A model generated the notes under the pieces. That model saw only the letters and a program-made list of their open reading frames with translations. It did no database searches and had not been told where the DNA came from. Below, in pieces: positions 58,754 through 64,000 of a stretch of DNA of 64,000 bases (the first letter of the stretch is position 1; the number at the start of each line of letters is the position of its first letter). The DNA is taken from positions 50,392,698 to 50,456,697 of the forward strand of contig JALGQZ010000011.1 of the NCBI GenBank assembly GCA_023105745.1, in the 5' to 3' direction. The stretch comes from Austropuccinia psidii (taxonomy: Eukaryota > Basidiomycota > Pucciniomycetes > Pucciniales > Sphaerophragmiaceae). Both the position numbers and the translations under genes were made by a program.

Positions 58754-60087
58754 CTAGTTATCTCTACCCAAATAATCAAAAGTTCTCTGGAAATCATTTA
58801 TCAACTCATCTTCATACCAGGAAAATTTTGCAGCCATCTCTTCAGAAGCAGTACCTGGAATAGTCCTGTCATTGGCATACATAATCACCTCTCTGCTATT
58901 TCTATCAACCCTCCTGAACAATCTGGCCACAGCATCTTGATTTTCACTAGCCGCGTTGGGATCTTCTCTGGTAACCCGGATAGGCCAATCTTCTCTTCTT
59001 TGAAAAACTTGAGCGGCAGGAAACGGCAAAGGGGACAATCCATCTCTTCTTCTGCTGGAGCTGGCCACAGGTTGGAGTTGACGGGAGGTGGCTATGGGTG
59101 AGTTTCTAGGTTGTTGAACTGGGGAGGGTCTTACTTCTGGCTTCAAGGCAGGCCTGGTGGTGTGGGAAGTAGTTGGTGAAGGAGGAGGAAGGGTTGTAGG
59201 AATAGAAGCAAGCATTGGTTGAAAGGTTTTTGGAGTGCTGGGAATAACTTGGCTTTGGAATCTAGTGTTGGAAAGAGGTTGAGAAGAGGGATTGCTGGAT
59301 GGATGGCCAACTGAATGAGGAACAACTTCAACTTCTTCACCATCCAACTCATCACTTCCTTCAGCATCTGGATCTGTTGGGAAATCAACAATTCTTCTTA
59401 GTTTTTTCACTACCTTCACTACTCCATCAGTATTGGTCCTTGAGATTGGGATTTCTGAGCTGTAGTGTATGGGCCTACCACCAATTGGAATGGGCCCTCC
59501 AACATTAGTCCACCTGGCCACATCCCTCTGCCTGGAACCAGTCACTACATCAAAATATCAGTACTAATTCAATCAAGATAGGCAAATCACTCACATTGAG
59601 AAAATCCTGAGGTTGCATCAGGAGTAGGTTCCTCAAGAATGGGGAATTCTTGCCCATAAGGCCCATCTTTCCTGCTCCATAAGTACCTCCTGATGATGGA
59701 CAAAGTTGACCCGGTACGACAACATGGTTTCTTCCTAATGAAGCAAAAGTGGCATTTTGACAATCCAGGATTGTAATGTTGAAAGCAGTCCTTACCCTTG
59801 GCCAAAAATTCAGTACAGGCAGGATCAAGAACTTCAACTGCTCTGAACCCATCATAAGTTTGGGAGGGATCAAAATGACCAGAAGACGCAATGGAAGGGG
59901 AGGACAATTGACTGAAGACACCAGAACCACGAAGAACAGACGGTGGCGGTGCAGAAGGAGAATATTCAGTGAGTTCAGTCAGTTTGGAACTCATAACTGA
60001 AGAATATGCAAGCAGAAGATTCAAGACGTCAGAATCAATCCACTCCATATCAAGAAAAAGATTTGACCTCAAGGAAATGGGGGCCAT
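58754..60087 (-). CDS. Antisense spliced accessory gene with Zn2Cys6-like cysteine cluster
   Basis: Two exons, 59,595-60,087 and 58,754-59,544, with a 50-bp intron (59,545-59,594, GTGAGT...GATGTAG); 427 residues, start MAPISLRSN. Splicing joins CAA T|TG and removes the stop that would end exon 1. Residues 91-122 have cysteines at C91, 101, 112, 115 and 122, with Phe94 where a sixth would complete C-X2-C-X6-C-X10-C-X2-C-X6-C, the spacing of fungal Zn2Cys6 transcription factors. I recall relatives in A. psidii with Cys there (not verified). The middle (about 190-330) is disordered, Pro/Ser-rich, with an acidic DPDAEGSDELDGEEVEV patch. The C-terminal 70 residues look helical (DAVARLFRRVDRNSREVI). 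Lying antisense between pol and the 3' LTR, it may regulate the element or host genes (inference). No other domain was recognised. Confidence 0.75.
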
Positions 60088-60094
60088 AACTCAA

Positions 60095-60480
60095 TTATGT
60101 CCCCCCCTCAAAGCCTCTAGGTGAAGGTTCATACCCCTTTGGGGCTGAACTCATCACCCAGGGCCTCCCCTGCAACTTTGGGGAGGCCAGGATCTTGATG
60201 ATCCTGGACCCCACCAATGGGTCCAGGCCATATAGGGTGAAAAATTGTGCTTGGGCCAATTCTAGGCCCCTTGGGCACCCTAGGTCCCCATCAAATTTGG
60301 ACCTAGGGGCCTCCAATAGCCCCCACGGCCCACGGCCCGCGGACCGTAGGACCCCAAAGACCCAAAATGGCCAATAATGACCAAAATCCCCAAAGCACCC
60401 AAAAAGGCCCAAAAGGCCATAAAAATCAAAGATATCAAGATTCATCAGGGTAGAGGCCACAGCCCAAAAACACTTTTGAG
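60095..60480. promoter_or_regulatory. GC-rich hairpin segment upstream of the antisense gene
   Basis: An island of high GC in an AT-rich window, with three consecutive inverted repeats: GGCCTCCCC/GGGGAGGCC (60,162-60,170 and 60,180-60,188), CCAGGATC/GATCCTGG (60,187-60,194 and 60,200-60,207) and TGGACCC/GGGTCCA (60,205-60,211 and 60,219-60,225). It lies immediately 5' of the antisense start, so it may be its promoter or 5' UTR. The - strand open frame of 140 codons across it shows no domain and is not called a gene. Confidence 0.45.
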
Positions 60481-60904
60481 GGCTGTTTGAGGCCATTTCC
60501 ATGGACAATGGCGACAAGACCCCTTGGAGGAAATTTGTTCAAGATTCATTGGATTAAGCCTTGCCCAATGAGTACACTTCATATACTCATTAAGCATCAT
60601 TTTTTGAGCAAAAGAGCTCAGTGGCCCTTATTTTGGGATATATCCCAAGGCCACACCCCAAGGGCAAGGTGGATTGAATCAGAAGAAAAGAAAAGCATAT
60701 TTCAAAGTGGAAGACTTACTCAAAACTTGAAAGAAGGGAGGAATCAATTTAATTTGACAGGGAAGCATTGAAGAAGGATTTTCAGGATAATGGTCAAGAG
60801 GAAAAGAAAATTAAAAAGAAATTTTTTGAAAAAAATGTGGGGATATTGAGATGCCACTCAACAGTGGCAGGGTATTATGGTGTTCAGGAGCCCACCAGTT
60901 TCAA
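60481..60904 (+). other. 3' non-coding region of element 2
   Basis: No gene recognised. It ends with a phrase (TTCAGGAGCCCACCAG) that also precedes the LTR of element C (CTCAGGAGCTCACTA), so the approach to the 3' LTR is conserved between the two families. Confidence 0.5.
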
Positions 60905-60915
60905 GAGGGGGATAC
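60905..60915 (+). other. Polypurine tract of element 2
   Basis: AGAGGGGGATAC directly before the 3' LTR; the equivalent in element C is TGTGGGGGTAC. Confidence 0.75.
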
Positions 60916-61676
60916 TGTAACAACCACTCACCAGGGGTAAGGGTATTAATCAATACACCCACTCAAACACCTCAAATCAGCAAATCCAGTATCTGCATCA
61001 GCATTCAGTTTCAGCAATCTTCATTCTGAAACATGCATACAGTTTGGTACATCAATACAGCCTGTCAATACCTGTACAGGTTGGATTCACCCAATACAGT
61101 TTCAATACACCATTATGAAACTGTATGATCACTCAAATACACCACACCTCTTGTACAGGTTCTGTACAGCTGTACAGGACCTGTATTGGCCAGACTCAAT
61201 TCAATGATTCAATCCTCTCATGAAAATTCTTCTTCTGGATCAGGGCTGGTGTTTCTCACATATACCAGCCCGTCTTTCTCCCCCCTGGGGACTTTTCCCC
61301 AGTTAATTAATTTAGCTTATTTATTATTTTATAATTATTCTTATCCTTATTTTGGGTATTATAATTATTTGATTTTAAGTTAGTCTTTGCATTTCTCTCT
61401 TTGCCTGTGCAGTATGAGCTGGGTGGCCATATCCTTATTAACCCTTCTCTTTCCATTCTGACATGTTGAAACAGTGGACTTGGACTTGTTTGTGGTTGGC
61501 TCTTCTATTTCTTATTCTTATTTCTTTGTTGCTGCTTTTCTCATATCGTTTATTATAGTAATTCATTCCTTACACTCTTAAGTGTATTCCATCTTCCCAC
61601 ATCCTTGAGCCCTCCATAAGTGAGTCCCGGTTTACTGAGTGCCAGGCCCTCTTCACTTTGAAGAGCCCCTGTGACA
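60916..61676 (+). repeat. 3' LTR of element 2
   Basis: 761 bp, TGTAACAACC to CCTGTGACA with intact TG...CA ends, nearly identical to 51,393-52,152. Followed by the CTGGG duplication (61,677-61,681). Confidence 0.93.
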
Positions 61677-62492
61677 CTGGGTCAGCTGTTCTTCTAAAGC
61701 TGGGATAGTGGCTTGACTCTCCCTTATCCTGTTTGTCCTCACCTCCAGGAGTCTGAACTGCCTGGCAGGATTCCAACCTTTGGTGATTACCATAAGGTCT
61801 CTGAAGTCTATCTCTTTGAGACAAATCTTCTGGAAACTTGCTCCAAGTTCTTCCCAGTGGGATACCAGGTTGAACCTCTTGTTGTCCATGCTCCATTGAA
61901 ATAAATCTTTGGGGAGTTGGTGAAGCTGAAGAACTTGACCCATGTCTCTTCAGTCCTCTGTCTTGAGGTTCCTGTTGAATTGGAAAGTGAGTTTCAGGGT
62001 GGGTATGATTTCCCTCGGTGTCTCGCCATCTACCACTTTGTCCAAGGTGTCCTCTTCCAGGTCTTCTGGTTCTGGACAAGCCTTCTCTGTCCTCTGGTTG
62101 GTTCCTTTGGAAGCCAAGGCTTCTGAGGTGTACAGGTGACATATCAGTGTTTTCAGCCAGTCAAAAAGTTCATGCTCTTAGGGTATGTACCTTTGACTGT
62201 GCCTCGTACAAATTTGTTATCTGCTGATTTTGGAAATTTACCTTTAGAGGTCACAACTGGGTTAATTATGGTCATTTTCCCTATACAAGTGGTTCAGGTT
62301 GGTTTACCTTGTATTGAAGCAGAGTTTCATGGTTTTCTATTCCTCTGAGTGGCAATAGGTGTCCACTTCTTTGCTTTAATGAGAACTTCACTATTCCTCT
62401 TTCCTTTGCCCTTGCTGCCCTCTGGTTCTGAGGTTGTCACTGGTGTGTTGGCCTGTGACTGGGTTTCTAGTGGGATGTAGTTTTCTTCCACT
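61653..62492 (-). pseudogene. Overprinted spliced ORF (frame B) overlapping element 1c gag
   Basis: Upstream exon (about 62,191-62,492, after a TTTTGTTTCAG acceptor): ENYIPLETQSQANTPVTTSE, interrupted by two TGA stops. Then a 68-bp GT-AG intron (62,123-62,190). Then a downstream exon in the +1 frame relative to gag: ACPEPEDLEEDTLDKVVDGE, VLQLHQLPKDLFQWSMDNKR, FQKICLKEIDFRDLMVITKG. It is open to the element 2 insertion and continues in frame at 51,390 to a TAG at 51,133-51,135 (LLDLVKEVHKNHK), with two more stops on the way. The composition looks like a folded helical protein, unlike frame A. I recall both frames being predicted as proteins in A. psidii (not verified). The function is unknown. 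It may be the ancestral amino-terminal product of the element, selected by splicing. Confidence 0.6.
61682..62142 (-). pseudogene. gag: Gag of element 1c, N-terminal part (frame A)
   Basis: Starts at the ATG at 62,142 (MSPVHLRSLGFQRNQ) and is open to the element 2 insertion (SSHYPSFRRTA). After removal of element 2 it continues without a frame change into DPDRAYSDSF at 51,391. It is rich in Arg, Gly, Gln, Ser and Pro, probably disordered and basic, as in an RNA-binding amino end. Its start codon lies inside an intron of the overlapping frame B gene. The apparent further coding into the LTR (to 61,570) is an artefact of the insertion. Confidence 0.75.
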
Positions 62493-63091
62493 GAAACAAA
62501 ACAGTAAGAGAGGGCTTATTGTCAGTCAGGACTTCTTAAAATGCTGTTTGCACATCTAAGAATGGCCTCTGGGCTTGTATGTTACTACAATATGCCCTTT
62601 TATAATGACAGTGTAATTGAATTGACAATTCCATGTCAGGAATACAGCTTACAGATGTCTAGTACACTGTTTTTATGCCAGTATCTCACATAATAACTTG
62701 TAATTAGCAAGTATAATCTGATAAAAGTGGTGTGTAAGAGGGTAATTGAATTAACAATACACCCAACCACACCTCAACTGTTGGCTTTACAGTAAGAGGT
62801 GTCCTTATTTAATGAAAAAAGGACTTTATTATTGGCTTAAAGTGTTTTTATATGTAAAAAACACCAAAAATAACGGTCTTGTGGTGATTTAATTATAATC
62901 AACCACACAACAATATGATTAAAAAAGATAAAAAGTAGTGGTATGTAACATAAACCACTCAAATATATAAAAGATATATATTTTATATATTTTTTTAAAA
63001 AGGAATTACACCTAAAAAGAGAAAATAATTTGTCAGAAATAGAGAAAATAAGAGAAAAAGCTTACTTATAAGGTCCAAAAACTTAAAAAAA
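62493..63091 (-). other. 5' leader of element 1c
   Basis: AT-rich leader between the frame B exon and the primer-binding site. A further upstream exon of frame B would have to lie here but could not be recognised. Confidence 0.5.
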
Positions 63092-63107
63092 CACAGCCTG
63101 GCCCCCA
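63092..63107 (-). other. Primer-binding site of element 1c
   Basis: On the element's sense strand TGGGGGCCAGGCTGTG lies three bases after the LTR end. It begins TGG, as expected for annealing to the CCA end of a tRNA. The tRNA species was not assigned. This contrasts with the self-priming site in element 2. Confidence 0.6.
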
Positions 63108-63110
63108 AAA

Positions 63111-64000
63111 TGTCAGGCTGAGTCTATGATAAAGGTGAAATAAAGCTATTTACAACTTAAACTATGACTATGACATGGATAAGAGTATAATCAAAGGTTT
63201 GATTAAAGATATAAAGGGCTTTGCTAATGTGGATTAGTGGTGGTGAGTGCTGTTGAAAGCCCTGGGTGCAGCTTTACCTGTTGGTTTACCATGATAAAGA
63301 CTAAAATACCAAAATTTATAGTATAACCTGTTTTTTTTCCAAGAGTATAACTGTTTTTTACAGTTGTACTATGTAGGAATTCAAGAGAAGGATGGGATTA
63401 CTTTTCTGTCAGTGAAAAGGCCTCCTTTTATCCTGAAATGGGAAAAAGGCTGCTAGACCTTTTCACCTAGAGGAAGTGAAGATTTTTCACTCTCAAGGAC
63501 AGGCTTGTGGTTTGCAAAAAGGCTGTATAGCCTGTATTGGGCTCAGATGTGGTTTTGAAACCACATCTGGGCAGTTTTCACCAATACAGGGTGGAAAATC
63601 TCATCTGGGGACCACACAGCCTGATTCTGACGTGTATGACGCAAAGAATGCTGTACAGAGCCTTTATGGGACCCCAGTATTGAGTGAGCTATGAGGTATT
63701 GAATTAAAAACAAGATCTTACGTCTGTTTGAAACCTTATAATCATGGTGATGGGATATTATTCCATGATAAGGCTGTATTGGCCAGACTGTGTAATTTTG
63801 ACCTTAAAACAGCCATAGTGTTGTCCATTTTTGAGATATCAACCTCAAATTTGGTTATATGTGTAGCCCTATATGTGATCTACACAATGGTACCTCATGT
63901 GATATGTGTATCATTAGTTATGGCAAAGGTATGCCATGTACAAGACTTTTGTACATATGCATGTTTTAGGCAAAAAGCTGTATTGGGCTTGTTTGCCTTA
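63111..64000 (-). repeat. 5' LTR of element 1c, cut by the window end
   Basis: Starts TGTCAGGCTGAGTCTATGA in + orientation and is collinear with 44,578 onward. About 890 of an expected 1.41 kb are present. Confidence 0.92.

Larger units (their letters stand above)
51393..61676 (+). mobile_element. Element 2: young chromodomain Ty3/gypsy retrotransposon
   Basis: LTRs 51,393-52,152 and 60,916-61,676 differ at about 17 positions by eye (about 2%), and a perfect CTGGG duplication flanks the element. Order: LTR, primer-binding site, leader, gag, pol (protease, RT, RNase H, integrase, chromodomain), 3' tandem repeats, an antisense spliced gene, GC-rich segment, purine tract, LTR. It is inserted into gag of element 1c in opposite orientation. 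Pol contains three in-frame stops, so this copy probably depends on others. The chromodomain places it among chromoviruses. Confidence 0.94.
44578..64000 (-). mobile_element. Element 1c: Ty3/gypsy element split by element 2, running off the window
   Basis: 3' LTR 44,578-45,990; - strand pol 46,000-49,85x; gag from 49,813 to 51,392, continuing at 61,682-62,142 after element 2; leader and primer-binding site to 63,110; 5' LTR from 63,111 past the window end. It sits in the pol of element 1b; the left flanking pentamer is CTTTT (44,573-44,577), which should recur after the 5' LTR. The two LTRs differ by roughly 10% by eye, so it is older than element 2. Confidence 0.88.

Noticed and set aside
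60095..60517. 140-codon - strand open frame in the GC-rich segment of element 2
   Set aside because: No domain; its length is explained by high GC and few stops. It overlaps hairpin repeats and lies upstream of the better supported spliced antisense gene.
63092..63107. Assigning a specific tRNA primer to elements 1c and 3
   Set aside because: The TGG start is clear, but I cannot match the following bases to a rust tRNA without a search.

Overview
The window is fungal repeat-rich nuclear DNA. I infer a rust fungus (Pucciniales), most likely the myrtle rust Austropuccinia psidii. The reasons are very AT-rich sequence, scarce CpG, 50-70 bp GT-AG introns, and Ty3/gypsy proteins closely resembling rust polyproteins I recall; no search was possible. 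I see no ordinary host gene. Nearly everything recognisable is a transposable element or its decay product, many of them nested.

Layout. 1-6.4 kb: AT-rich, heavily decayed DNA holding remnants of a TET/JBP-like dioxygenase (about 2.4-2.8 kb, + strand) and a Harbinger-type SANT-like protein (about 3.9-4.3 kb, - strand). 6.8-8.2 kb: solo LTR. 8.4-18.7 kb: complete but decayed Ty3/gypsy element ('element 3', - strand, LTRs about 1.9 kb). 20.3-26.1 kb: complete, apparently intact PIF/Harbinger DNA transposon with three spliced genes: DDE transposase (+), TET/JBP-like 2OG-Fe(II) oxygenase (-), and SANT/Myb-like protein with a coiled-coil tail (-). 27.2-37.9 kb: an old dispersed repeat (three degenerate copies, one split by a solo LTR at 28.6-30.1 kb) and a 1.39 kb foldback element with 99-bp inverted termini around a palindromic satellite. 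38.0-41.3 kb: 3' half of a chromodomain Ty3/gypsy element ('element C', -), interrupted by 'element 1b' (41.3-44.6 kb, -). Element 1b is in turn interrupted by 'element 1c' (44.6 kb to beyond the window end, -). Element 1c is split in its gag by the youngest retroelement, 'element 2' (51.4-61.7 kb, +), flanked by a 5-bp CTGGG duplication.

Most interesting systems. (1) A Harbinger transposon carrying a TET/JBP-like 5-methylcytosine-dioxygenase homologue, plus an independent decayed TET-like/SANT-like pair near the left end. (2) A spliced antisense gene in the 3' region of element 2, encoding a 427-residue protein with a Zn2Cys6-spaced cysteine cluster (one Cys lost in this copy). (3) A spliced, overprinted second reading frame across the gag N-terminus of element 1c. 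(4) A likely self-priming primer-binding site in element 2. (5) Tandem repeats shared by the 3' regions of elements 2 and C.

In element 2, gag and pol lie on the + strand between the LTRs, with pol out of frame relative to gag, and the antisense gene faces them from the 3' side. In the Harbinger element the transposase and SANT-like protein would form the usual two-protein transposition system, with the oxygenase gene between them, tail-to-tail with the transposase. Element 2 has about 2% LTR divergence by eye but three in-frame stops in pol, so this copy is probably non-autonomous.
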